Program-made: the position numbers and the translations under genes | Assembly (NCBI RefSeq): GCF_038396675.1 | Contig: NC_088933.1 | Coordinates: 36,542,001-36,606,000 of the forward strand | Source: Hydra vulgaris | Taxonomy: Eukaryota; Cnidaria; Hydrozoa; Anthoathecata; Hydridae | DNA: 64,000 bases | Reading direction: 5' to 3' | Notes under the pieces: model-generated | The model's input: only the letters and a program-made list of their open reading frames with translations | Database searches by the model: none | Told to the model about the DNA's origin: nothing | Shown here: piece by piece, positions 46,817 to 58,524 of the stretch | Layout of the letters: every line of letters starts with the position of its first letter | How positions within the stretch are numbered: position 1 is the first letter of the stretch

Positions 46817-47256
46817 AGTTTTAGTCTAACTAAATTTAGTCGACTAACTTTTTAGTCTAACTAAAATTAGTCGACTAACTTTTTAGTCTAACTGAATTTA
46901 GTCGACTAACTTTTTAGTCTAACTAAATTTAGTCGACTAACTTTTTAGCGTAACTAAATTTAGTCGACTAACTTTTTAGTCTAACAAAATTTAGTCGACT
47001 AACTTTTTAGCGTAACTAAAATTAGTCGACTAACTTTTTAGCGTAACTAAAATTAGTCGACCAACATTTTAGCGTAAATAAATTAGTCGACTAACTTTTT
47101 AGTCTAACTAAGTTTAGTCGACTAATTTTTTAGTCTAACTAAATTTAGTCGACTAACTTTTTAGTCTAACTAAATTTAGTCGACTGACTTTTTAGCGTAA
47201 CTAAAATTAGTCGACTAACTTTTTAGTTTGACTAAATTTAGTCGACTAAGTTTTTA
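46817..47256. repeat. Left subterminal 31-bp array (TTTAGTCGACTAAC)
   Basis: About 14 units of TTTTTAGTCTAACTAAATTT-AGTCGACTAAC, with a GCGTAAC variant in some units. Each unit has the palindrome AGTCGACT and a near-palindrome TTAGTCTAACTAA. Confidence 0.95.
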
Positions 47257-48310
47257 ATTTGCGAAAAATATATTGTTACTTTTACCCAAAAAATACTTTT
47301 TTTAAATCTTGTTAAGTGTTAGTTGTGAAGTGGTTTGAGCGCCATTTTTTTAATAACAAGTTGCTGTAAGTTACAATTTAGATCTCCATGGCATCTTTTT
47401 CAAAGTTGATTTTCAGAGTTTTCCAAGTTTTTGTAGCAGACTTTTTTTTCTCAAGTTTGCGAGATATACACTTGGAGTTTTGTAATAGTAAAAAAACTGT
47501 ATCCAATTACTCCCCCCTTATTACTAAGTACTTGTTTTAACTTTCAATGAAAAGCGGTTTAAATCTGGATTTTTTCAATTTCTAATTAAAATGAACCATA
47601 AACTATTAGAAAAAAAAATGGTGCCATATTTTTGAAATGTGTTGTATGCAGAAGCTTTTTCGGATTTCTTTTATATAATACCAGCAATCATTTTTTGAGG
47701 TAATAATACCTAATTTATTTTGTTCTACACTCATAAAACGCAGTTTTTACAGTGACGACAATATGATTGTAGTTGTTAGTAACAATTACACAATATAGAA
47801 ATAATAAAAAACATTAATTGCGTAACAATTTGTTACGCAATTAATGTTATTATTATTTCTATATTGTGTAATTGAATATGTATCTTGTTCAACTCTCAAT
47901 TTTTATTTTTTTTTAATTATTATTAAAATGCTAATAACTAATTATGTATTCGGTATAAAATATCAGGTGTTTTTGGCGGAGTTGTTCTACTAACAAACCA
48001 ATTTTTATTTAATTCAATGAAAGAAAATGTGGGGCAATACTAGGTACAAACAAAACATTTTTATTACCTAATTGTCGCAAATTATATTACGTATTTTAAA
48101 TTTCTTAAAAACAATAAATTTTAATGAATGTCTTTAAGTTGATTTATTTGTCTTAATTCATATTATGTTCATGTAATTTCTCAACACAAGAAAATTTAAG
48201 GAATGTCTTAACTGACACCTCAAAGTAATGGTTTCCCGCTATATATTAGATAAACCGTTATTCTCAAATATATATTTTAATTTACTTTAAGAAATTGCAT
48301 TTTTTAAACT
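47257..48310. other. hAT 5' noncoding region with foldback
   Basis: 47784-47827 and 47831-47872 form a near-perfect ~43-bp inverted repeat with a 3-base loop (..GCGTAACA-ATT-TGTTACGC..). Nothing else was recognised before the transposase start. Confidence 0.75.
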
Positions 48311-50294
48311 ATGTCGAAAAATAATACGTTTTCTCCAATTGAATATGCTGCTCCAATATCTGATTTGATGAATCTGACGAAGAAAAGATTGGATAAAAGA
48401 AAGACTATAGATGAACAAAACCCTGCAGATCATAACGATAGCGAAACAAGTTCAAGTTTTTCATCCGGTCAAACAGAAATTGAAGTTGATGCTCAGTCCA
48501 TTGAAGAAGCCGCTAAAACTACATACGAATATTACTCAATCGAGGAGGAAACATCAAAATGGATATGCAATCAATGTAATAGTAACAGACCTAAAAAGTA
48601 CTCTTGTAAAACATCAAAGAGTATATTAGATTACCATCTTGAACATAATCACAAAATAATAACGCCGAAAAAAAAACGAACTATGAGTGGCTTGTCAAAA
48701 GAAGTTAGCGATAAGATTGACAGAGCTCTTTTAATTTTCATTATTGCCTGTTGTCTTCCATTTATGTTGGTAGAAAGTAGTGCATTTAAAGAATTTGTTT
48801 TGTGTTTAAATCCAAAGTATAAAGTGCCTTGCCGAAAAAAGATCTCTTTTAACTGATTTATATCGAGAAAAAGTTGAACTTTTGAAATCAAAATTATTAT
48901 CAATTAAAGTTTTATCTATTACTACTGACGGATGGACGTCCTGTCAAAACTATAGTTATATATCTGCAACTGCACATTTCATTTCTGACAAAACAAATTT
49001 CATCAATTTTTGTTTGGGCTTTGCATACCTTAATGGCCGCCATGATGCAGATAATTTAAAAGAGGCTTTGCTAAAAATCGTAGGAAAGTTTAAAGTAGAT
49101 GATAAAATAATGAGTATAGTATCAGACAACGCCAGTAACGTACGCAACTGTCTAAATTCTTTAAAAGTTTGTTTAAACATTCAACCAATAAGATGCATGG
49201 GACATGTTTTGCAATTAGTTGTTAAAAATGTCATAGATTTAGTTGAAGAAGGTGAAAAAGATAGTTCGTCTAAATTCTTTTTCATTGCAAGAACATTAAC
49301 TAAGTGCAGGAAAATTGTTACATCTTTCAATCATTCTTCTCAACTTAATGATTTATTAGAGGAAAGTCAAACACGACAAGGTGTCGAAAAAAATCACATA
49401 CTTCGTTTGATTCAAGATGTGAAAACTCGTTGGCACTCTACGTTTCTCATGGCAGAGCGAATGCTTAAGCTTCACTCCTACGTAAAAGATATCTTTAATT
49501 CGAAACAACAATACAAAGATATGAGAAAATATTTACTCGATGAAGATGAAATGTTTAACTTAAAAGAAACGGTAAATGCTTTATTAAGCTTTAATCAAGT
49601 AAGTGTTTTACTATCTGGCGATAGGTATGCAACGTGTTCTTTAATTATTCCAAGTATAAAGTACCTTGAGAAGCAGCTGAGTAAGAATAAAAGTGAAACT
49701 CCTCCTTTAATTGTAATATTGAAATCACATTTGTTAGAATCTTTACAAACTTACAAAGATTCATATGAATTAGAGAATAATTCCTTTTTATTGTGTGTCA
49801 CTTTTTTGGATCCAAATTATAAAAGTTTTCAATTCTTTGAAAAGTACGAAAAAAAGAAATATTTAAAAGTTGTGAAAGAATTTTTGTCAGATTTTTATCT
49901 CTCAAAAAGAGTTGGTGAAATAATTCCAATTAAAAAGGTGACAAAGGAATCTAAAAAATTTAAGTTGTCATTTGAGGATGAAGAAGATAATTCCGGAAGT
50001 GATAGTGACAAAAATGTAACCTTAGATTTAAAAAAAGAAATCAGTGAATATATAAGATTGTCAGTGCAAGAACAAAATGTTTTAGAGTTTTAGCATCAAA
50101 ATCAATATATTTTTCCAATATTGTATTGCATTTCAACGATGATTTTATGTACACCTGCTACCAGTGCACCAAGTGAGCGCCTTTTTTCTGATGCATTAAA
50201 CAATTTGTATGCTAAGCGAAACAAGATGACGGCTGAATGTTTTCAAATGTTGATGTTTTTGTACGAAAATTTGGAGTTTTTTAATTTGGTTTAA
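48311..50294 (+). pseudogene. hAT transposase (ZBED-type), one frameshift and one stop
   Basis: ATG 48311. Residues 84-114 form a BED finger (WICNQCNSNRPKKY.. with C86, C89, H109, H114). A six-A run at 48835-48840 has a 1-base shift, after which the second frame runs from about 48842 with LSITTDGWTSCQNYSYISAT (first Asp), MSIVSDNASNVRNC (second Asp), RCMGHVLQLVVKN and VKTRWHSTFLMAERML. TAG at 50091-50093 is followed in the same frame by PATSAPSERLFSDALNNLYA, the C-terminal dimerisation block, to TAA at 50292. With only two lesions over about 660 codons it is the best preserved transposase here. Confidence 0.9.
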
Positions 50295-51796
50295 AATTGG
50301 TGCAATTTAATCAATGTAATACGGAAATATCTTGTTGTAATAATTATTTTTGAATTTATTTTATTGTTCTTAAATAAAAACTCTTAAATTTAGAACTTGA
50401 ACTGTTTTGTTTTAAAAACAATCAAACAAGATTGCAACATGTTTAAAAAATGATTTTATAAAGTTGTTGCTCTCATGTTTGGGACAGGGGGGATCCCAGA
50501 AACTTGAGGGCTTTTATGTTTCCAGGCTACAATTATCGCAAATTTTTGCAAAGTGTCATTATCCGATTTTCAATTTTTTTTTTAGAAAAACCAATTGCTT
50601 AATTAGACTATAAAACTAAGTGCAAAATATGAACGTTGCAAGTCTTCCCGATTCCATGTTATTTAAATTTAAGTTTTTTTACATTTGTAAATGTCTTTCA
50701 CATTTTCATGTATTAATTAAAACCCACCCAAGTTTATATTTCATAATGAATGATTTCATTAACCTTACCTTTTCTTTATAATTCTACAAAAAATGGCGTC
50801 TTAAATGCGGTTCATTTAAGTTGATATTTCAAACTTACTTTTTAAATGAGATTGCTTCTAGTTAACTTTAGATCTTACTTTTCACGCTAAAACTCTTATT
50901 TTCTAACAAGCTATCTACTCCAGCTTGAAGCAATTTAAAGCCAAAAATTGCTGCTGCCTAGTATACAGCCATATTTAATATAATTAAATGAGTTTATATA
51001 CGACTAAAAATTAAATTTTTGATACCAAAAAAAAAACATTATTTTGGGAAAAATATATCGTAACTTAATTTTTTTTTAACAAAAAGTGAAAATGTACTTT
51101 AAAATGATAGATATTCTGCATTTTTTAAGTAATTAAAAAGTGATAAGAAATTTTTTGGTTTGATAAAGCGACCGCTGCCATTTAACAGAATGTTTATCTT
51201 ATTTTACAGTTTTACACGATTTAATTGCGGAGGTTGCATTTTTAAATGCGGACGATAAGCCTCTCGGTAAATGCTATTAAATGTTTTGCATTTTAAAAAC
51301 TCTATTAATACGTTTAACATTTGGTATGCATTTTAGAATAAATAAATTGCCGAAGCTTAAATGTACTTAAATTGTAACAAATATAACCTAAATACGCTAA
51401 CCAATTTAAGCGCAATTCCGTGCTTATTTGTCCGTACGTTGAAAAAATGAGAAAATGATAAAGTTTTAATTATGAATGTAATGATAACGTTGCATATATA
51501 AGCTTTTGCATTAAATGTCAAGCTTGTTGAGAAAAATGATGGAAGTTAGCGTTAATAAATTGGTACTTCTTATCGCTTATATGAAATTAAATATTTAGAG
51601 ACTAAGTATATTCGCTAGTATACGGGGGAGGGGGGTGGGAGGTGGTAAGTTGAAAACTGCCGTAAGAATAATTGCCGATTAAAAATTATACTTGCTGAGT
51701 ATAAGAATATATATATCGATTGCTGAGATTTGCTAATAATTAAAATAATATCTTAATTTGCCGAATGATCAAACTAAATATCGGTAATAGCATGGC
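50295..51796. other. hAT interior, noncoding
   Basis: AT-rich. GGGGGAGGGGGGTGGGAGG at 51624 is a local G-run resembling a G-quadruplex motif. No ORF with motifs. Confidence 0.5.
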
Positions 51797-52539
51797 CTAT
51801 AAGAGATGGACGTGCAACCTATTTTTTTTTTTTTTGCGAACCATGCTCATTGCGCATTGTTACAAATCTTTTGTTTTAAACAATAGAAATTAAATTATAA
51901 AGTCTGTCGGATTCGTCGAAAACTTTTGGTCTCGTCTAACCAGTTACATCAACTTCCTTTTAGTTATTCAAGATAACAGCAATAGATAGCGATTCCACGG
52001 CTCAACGAAAAACATTTGATGTTTGAAAAAAAAAACGTAACTTTCATGAACTTTACTCTCTTATATCTTTTTGTATGCTTAAGCAAACACCTTATGGTTT
52101 TTTGCATCAATTAGTGTTACTCAACGTCTTTCCAGTCATATATAGAAAGTACTATGGTTTAAATGGCTTCATTTAAATTTTATCCATATCTTAAGACCAC
52201 TTTTAAAAAAAAAGCTCGAAGCGGGAACATTTTTTTAAAACAAAGTTTTTAAAGGTTAGGATTCCTTAGTACCAAAACACATCCAATTTTTATAAAACTT
52301 TCCGTATACATTCAAAAAGGGATGACGAATCAAATGGAATGTGCACACTTTTTAACTTTTATACATAAATTTTTAGTTCTTAGCGTTTCAAAACTTCAAG
52401 GTTTATTTTTATAGAAAAAAAAAAGTGTTTTTTAAAAGTGCCCAGGTGGAAATTGCAAGTTTACTCTTTCCTATTTTTATAACAAGTATTTATTTACGTT
52501 TTCTTGAAGAATAGGTTCTAATGATTTCTATATAGAAAT

Positions 52540-52618
<79 letters not shown>

Positions 52619-54138
52619 CTATCTTCCTTCGCATATTTTATGACGTTTTTTGTTTTGATTTTGCGTGACATAATGCAAATTTTCGGTGCCATAACAATGC
52701 AAATTTTCCATACTCAAGCCCTATACCTTTCGTCAAAAAATCATCAATTATTGCACTACAGAAAATTCAATAACTTTAGATCCGCTTAACTTCAAAGGCC
52801 GAATGACCCCTCATTTTTTAAGTCAAGTCAAGCTCTATACAATGATATAAGTTACATATGTTTAATTGAATAATAAAAAAATCGTCAAGAATGGCTACAA
52901 TAGAATCAGATTTTAAGTTTAATTTTATATAGCTAGATATTCCTTATATTTTAAGAAATAACACTGATAATAATATAGAAATTGAGATCATTTACTTAAC
53001 TACTTTAGTACATGTATAACTATTGATATAACAAATAATACAAAATATCAACTAGTTTTGTAGCTACTTAGAGAATATTGGTTTCATGTCCAGGGAACTA
53101 CACCATCTACTATATTGCTGTAGACTTATTGTTTATGAATATTATAGAATTTTTTATTTTTATGTTTAACAACAGAAATATATACAGTTAAGGATAAATA
53201 ACTCATACATAAAATGAATATAAATACAATAAAGAAAAAAATAATTTGTCACAGTTTTAAAGAATTTAGCAAAGCCAATTTATGGCAAACCGCAAGAATA
53301 ACTAAGTATTTAATATTAACATAGCATGATTTACCAGCTATATATAAACTAATTTTTATTTGACAAAAACAAATGGGTTATTATGTGCCTTTTATGACAA
53401 GTGAAATAGTATATAAAATATGAAATACGAAAACATGAAATATCTGGCTACATTTTGCAAGATGATTATAAACTTGAATAACTTTTTAAAAGGTTTTGCA
53501 TTATCAAACGAGTTATAAAAAAGCCCATTAGAAAATACACCTACTAAAAAACAATGCTCAGTGGAATATATATTATGGAGCTTATAGAGTAGTCGAGGCA
53601 AAAAATGGCGACATATCGGAAATAATACTCAAAAAATACACAAAACTAAGGCTCGTGAATGAAGGACCAAGGAGTTGCATGAAACCAGACCTTGACTAAA
53701 AATTTTATTTAAGCATTTTTTACTTTTCGCTTTACTTTTCTTAGTCATTTTAAAATTATCTTTACAGATCTATTTTATTATTGATGGAACTTTTTTTACA
53801 CGAAAAATGTTCCCAAATTTACAAATGTTTATCTTGGAAAAATGATGAAAATCTGTTTGTGCCAACAACTGATTTCCTTTTCCCTGGTGTAATTTGTTTA
53901 GTAATTTGTCAACACGTGAAGTAGTTACTTATCCTGAACAGTCTTATTAAACAAATGCTATAAAATTTAAACTAATACCACGTGATCAGAGTTTATGTTT
54001 AAAAACTAAGGGCAGCCATTTTAACAGATTTTTTTGTTGACGGGTGAAAATTTAGAGTTTGTCGGAAACTCGCATGGCTCGCTGATTTCTGCGGCCTCTT
54101 TGATGTAAAACAATAGGTTGCACGTCCATCTCTTATAG
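51797..54138. mobile_element. 2.3-kb inverted-repeat insertion inside the hAT
   Basis: CTATAAGAGATGGACGTGCA at 51797 is inverted at 54138 (the match continues through ACCTATT, 27 bp). CATGG occurs just outside both ends, but no clean target duplication is visible. The interior has a (TA)n tract (52543-52617) and no recognised protein, so it is a non-autonomous element. Confidence 0.78.
52543..52617. repeat. (TA)n microsatellite
   Basis: About 75 bases of TA with one TACATA. Confidence 0.96.
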
Positions 54139-55496
54139 TTCCATGGTAATAGATAGTGAGTGTCATACCCCCAACACCACCTTCCCTTCTCGCTGGCTCC
54201 AATACTATATATCACTAATATGAAAATGAAAATTTATAGGCAATGTATAATAAAATCCAATTTTAGGAATGTTACTTATCTGGGATAATTTTTCCTATGT
54301 TGCTATTTTAAGCCTTTGAAATAGGGTTGTTAACCATAAGGTTTCAAAGATTTCTGTAAAAAAATCTTTCAAAAGGGTATATACAATTAGTATTTATTTT
54401 TATTCGCAACGAATATATAGAAGCATTAAAATTTGTCAAAGTAACTTCTGAAAATTAGACTTTCGTAAGTTGCTATTTCAAATAATGCTCTTCCAAAACT
54501 TCCAAAAGTTTCACTTTCGGAAGTAGCACTTGAGAAATGAGCGCTTTTAATAACTACGTTTCGAAATCTATAAAGGAAGTTTATTCGCCTAACTGCAAGA
54601 AATGTGAAAATAAAATATCTGTATATATCAAACTGTTTGTAATGAAACTTTATCTTCAGTATAGCAACATATTAAATTTTTACTAGTTTGTTTTTTCAAA
54701 TAATGATCAAAAAATTTATTTCGAAAGGAAAATTTTCGATAAATCCACTTGAAGAACGGTCACTTACGGAAGAAAACTTGAAATTCGTCATAAAAACAAG
54801 ATTGAAATGTTCCATTTAAAAAAATCCGTTCAATGAACTAAGTAATTAAGTGCTCATTACTCATAAGTGTCAATTATCGCGCATGCAAATTTTTATGAAG
54901 TAAAAAACTGATATTACTTTTTAACTGAGTCCTTTCGGTAGGTTTCAAAAATCTTCTTTCGAAATGAATCGATTAGCAAGTTTCTTTTCGCTTGTGATTC
55001 TTGCGAAAATTTTATTTTTCGTATATTGCTTTACCAGCGGCGTGGGCAGGATTTTTTTGATGTTTCAGATATGACACTTTTAGGCATCGTGCGAACTCAT
55101 AACTCAAGAATGTTGTTAAGTCAAATGAAAATGTTTCTCAAAAAAATTGCGGTGATTGGAGCGTGAGAACAAAAATACCTCCAACAAGTTGGCTTTCCCA
55201 ACCCCGAATTAGACGTTAAATTAAACTGCAGAATGTTAATTAAACGTTCAAAGGGTGCCTTTTTTAGATTCCGTGCCCATTGGGTGTTTATAAACAGTTG
55301 CAACAACCGCATTGGTAGTTGTCTCAGAGCTGGGACAAAATTCTAATAATCAAAGTTGATTTAATACGTTACGAATTTGATTTGACGTGCCCCTATGAAC
55401 CATATTTGGGACATTCAACCGCCACAATAATGTGCCATCGTGTGTGAAAATTTCATGGCTTCATAGGTTATTCAGTTTTTAGTACTGAAGCTTGTT
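54139..55496. other. hAT interior, noncoding
   Basis: No motif in the short ORFs (for example minus 55312-55121). TTTCGAAA and CTTTCGGAAG-like words recur near 54440-54780 without a clear unit. Confidence 0.5.
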
Positions 55497-56030
55497 TTAA
55501 TCGACTAATTTTAGTTACGCTAAAAAGTTAGTCGACTAAATTTAGTTACGCTAAAAAGTTAGTCGACTAAATTTAGTTAGACTAAAAAGTTAGTCGACTA
55601 AATTTAGTTACGCTAAAAAGTTAGTCGACTAATTTATTTACGCTAAAAAGTTAGTCGACTAATTTTAGTTAGACTAAAAAGTTAGTCGACTAATTTATTT
55701 ACGCTAAAAAGTTAGCCGACTAGTTTTAGTTAGACTAAAAAGTTAGTCGACTAAATTTTGTTAGACTAAAAAGTTAGTCGACTAAATTTAGTTACGCTAA
55801 AAAGTTAGTCGACTAAATTTTGTTAGACTAAAAAGTTAGTCGACTAAATTTAGTTACGCTAAAAAGTTAGTCGACGAAATTTTGTTAGACTAAAAAGTTA
55901 GTCGACTAATTTTAGTTAGACTAAAAAGTTAGTCGACTAAATTTAGTTAGACTAAAAAGTTAGTCGACTAATTTTAGTTAGACTAAAAAGTTAGTTGGGT
56001 AATTTTAGTTACGGTTTTTTTAGTTAAGTT
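55497..56030. repeat. Right subterminal 31-bp array, inverted relative to the left
   Basis: About 17 units of the reverse complement of the left array unit (AAAAAGTTAGTCGACTAAATTTAGTTAGACT), with GTTACGC variants. It ends about 30 bases inside the element end. Confidence 0.95.
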
Positions 56031-56070
56031 AGTTACAATTTTTAGTTTTGGTCACAACACTAGAATAAAA

Positions 56071-58320
56071 CAAAGTTTCAAGATTTTATCATCAGTGGAT
56101 CCAGTGTCAGGGATAAGATACTGAAGCTCCATAATAAGTACATAAATTTTTATCATCTCAAATCATTGAACTGGAACTCTAGTGATGGCAACTTCTCTAA
56201 AATACAGACAGAGTTTTTAGAGGAGAGTAATACACTCTTTGATATTTCATTTGCAAATTTTGAACAAAAAGTAAATAAGGATCGTTTTCGTTCTGAGAAT
56301 GCTGAAGATGAGGATATTCCGTTCTATCTAGATCAAAAAGGGAGCGAAACAAGTATATTACAAAAGAAATTGATGAAGTATTTCAAAATTCAGTTGAAAA
56401 TAAAATATTAGGCTCAAGAGGATGGAGGAGGCAACAGGTAAAGGTAGAATCACAATGAATGCAGTAAAATCCAATGACCTTGAGGTTTCTTTGCATTTAT
56501 CTGAAAATGAATCTGAATTGGAACCAAGCTTAGATTCTTTAGATGATGAAGATTTACCTAATTGACTCAGTCATTCTACTAAATCTAAGATAATGATAAG
56601 TATAAGTGCTGAAGATCTGGTTGACTGTACTGCTGCAGTTTCCGCCCGATACAGAGTATGTATACGACTACAAACTTCTATAGTAGCTGCTAGTTGCAAT
56701 AAAGCTGGTGTGAATCTAGAAGATATTATTCTATCAAGAAGTACAGTTCATAGAAAAAGATTCCAAAAAATAGAGGCAGTAGAAGATAAACTCAGGCAAG
56801 AAATTATAACTACTCTGAAGGGAAAAAGCTATGTGTTCATTTTGATAGAAAACGGGTGAAACAGATTGAAGAAGATCTGAAAATAACTGTTTCTGTAGAA
56901 AGAATAGCGGTGAGTGTTACATCCCCTGATAGGGATGACACAGATGACGTACTGCTAGGTGTTGTTCAGACAGCAAGTTCCAAAAATAGTGACAAGGCTG
57001 TAGCAATTTTGAATCTGCTAAAATACTTTAACATTGTTGATCAAATATTTGCTGTTTGCTGCGACACTACGGCATCTAATACTAGAATACACTCAGGAGC
57101 TGTTGTTATCCTTAGCTCCATCCTTAAAACTCCACTTTTATGGTTTCTCTGTAGAAGACATATGCTAAAAATATACATCTCACACTTTATGGAGGCTTTG
57201 GACTGGGCCCAAGAAAAGGGCTTTATGTCAAACTCCAGAAAAATGGTATTCAGTCAAGAAAGAGGTGGACAAGATGCTAGACCTAGTTAGGTTTGATTGG
57301 ATTCAGCTTCAGACTGGGTCACCCCTTTATGAAATTGTTAAGAAAGCTCTGAAGTTTGGAAAAGAAGCCCTTGCCTCAAAAACATTTGTCAGGAGTGATT
57401 AGGAAACTATGTGAGCTTTTTGTTTTCTATTTGGGAGGAGAAGTACCTGGATTTTGTTTCCATCAACCTGGAGCCTGCCATGAAGCCAGGTAAAGTATGT
57501 TGAAAAAATAAAACCTTATGGATAAATTATAAAATTTGTGTAAGTATTATAAATAACATATAAATAAAAAATATGATAAATATTAATGGTAACAAAATTT
57601 TAATCTTTAGGTTTATGGCTGATGCTTTATACATTCTTACCTTGAGAATAACAGATAAGATCACCATGATTATGAGCGAAAAGGAAAGAAATATGATAGA
57701 GACAGCGGCATTCTTCACAACTGTCTGGTATGCACCTTGGTTTCTAAAGTCGTACTTGGTTGCAAAATCACCCTCAAATGATCTTGCCGCTTTCAAAAAT
57801 GCATTTAGCATCAAAGATAAATATCCCAATCTTGGTTCAGCATTGGTTGCTAGTATGCAAAGACACAACTGGTACTTGACTGAGCAGTTGGTGCTGCTAT
57901 CTCTGGCTGATAAAGATGTAGAGCAGGAAGTAAAGAAAAAGATGTTGGACAGATTAGTTCAGTATGACGTTCCTGACAAGTTCAAAACTGGAAAACCGTC
58001 ACCCGTCATATCAGTCCGTTGAGCTTTGGGAATCGGTAGGTCCGGAAAGTTTGCTTCTGTTGAAAATTGCTGAAGTAGAACTGCGGAGGAAGGAAAAAGC
58101 CTTGAAGTCATTAGATTTTTTACAAAAATTTGTTAAAAATTTGACTTGCGTTAACGATTGTGCAGAAAGGAATATACGCCTTATTCAGGACTTTGTAGGT
58201 GGATACAAATCTGATATTGTGCAAGAAAATTTAATGCTGGTGGCAAGGGACAATAGAAAGAAGCTTAAAAAGGTTCTTTCTAAATCCCAGTTAAAAATAT
58301 ATATAGTCTATTATTCCTAA
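56071..58320 (+). pseudogene. 3' part of unnamed transposase-like gene
   Basis: Ordered pieces: 56166-56411 (acidic, 81 codons); 56593-56859 with DCTAAVSARYRVCIRLQTSI and DIILSRSTVHRKRFQKI; 56856-57290 with SVTSPDRDDTDDVLLGVVQT, QIFAVCCDTTASNTRIHSGA and LLWFLCRRHMLKIY; 57573-58022 with FMADALYILTLRITDKITMI and TAAFFTTVWYAPWFLKSYLV; 57964-58320 with VNDCAERNIRLIQDFVGGYK. The order of D-rich strand, CDTT-x2-N, C-x2-H and CAERN blocks is like an RNase-H-fold transposase and similar uncharacterised proteins exist in arthropods and cnidarians. I cannot name the family. Small indels and stops make it inactive. Confidence 0.65.
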
Positions 58321-58524
58321 AATACATATTTTTTAAAACATTTTCGTATTTTTATTAAGAAAATGTGTAAAATTTAGGTTTTTTACAAAAAATGGAATTT
58401 TACATAAAGCTAAAATTGATTTCCGAAAATGTTTTTTATATATATTTACTATCAGGGGACTTAAGAGAATAGGAAAAAACTGCGTGCACATTGAAATTTA
58501 AAAAGTGAAAATTTGGGACGCCCT

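Larger units (their letters stand above)
46797..56062 (+). mobile_element. 9.3-kb hAT with inverted subterminal satellite arrays
   Basis: The element is flanked by a perfect 8-bp duplication GAATAAAA (46789-46796 and 56063-56070). Ends are short and imperfect: TAGGGGTGGGA at the left and TAGTGTTGTGA reading in from the right. Immediately inside lie 31-bp satellite arrays in opposite orientation. One hAT transposase gene lies at 48311-50294, and a 2.3-kb inverted-repeat insert at 51797-54138. The length is far above a typical hAT because of arrays and insertions. Confidence 0.88.
45838..58524 (+). mobile_element. Unnamed TIR transposon split by a hAT insertion
   Basis: The left end AGGGTGTCTCAAA (45838-45850) matches, inverted, the right end AGGGCGTCCCAAA (58524-58512) at 11 of 13 positions. 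Between the hAT (46797-56062) and these ends lie pieces of a single plus-strand gene. Without the hAT the element would be about 3.4 kb. TAAT-like flanks hint at a short target duplication but are ambiguous. The superfamily is not recognised from the ends. Confidence 0.6.

Noticed and set aside
46817..47256. CRISPR-like array
   Set aside because: Units are contiguous with no unique spacers, and the DNA is eukaryotic; it is a satellite array.
57527..57868. Minus-strand 113-codon hydrophobic ORF
   Set aside because: Antisense to the coding frame 57573-58022; the membrane-like look comes from base composition.
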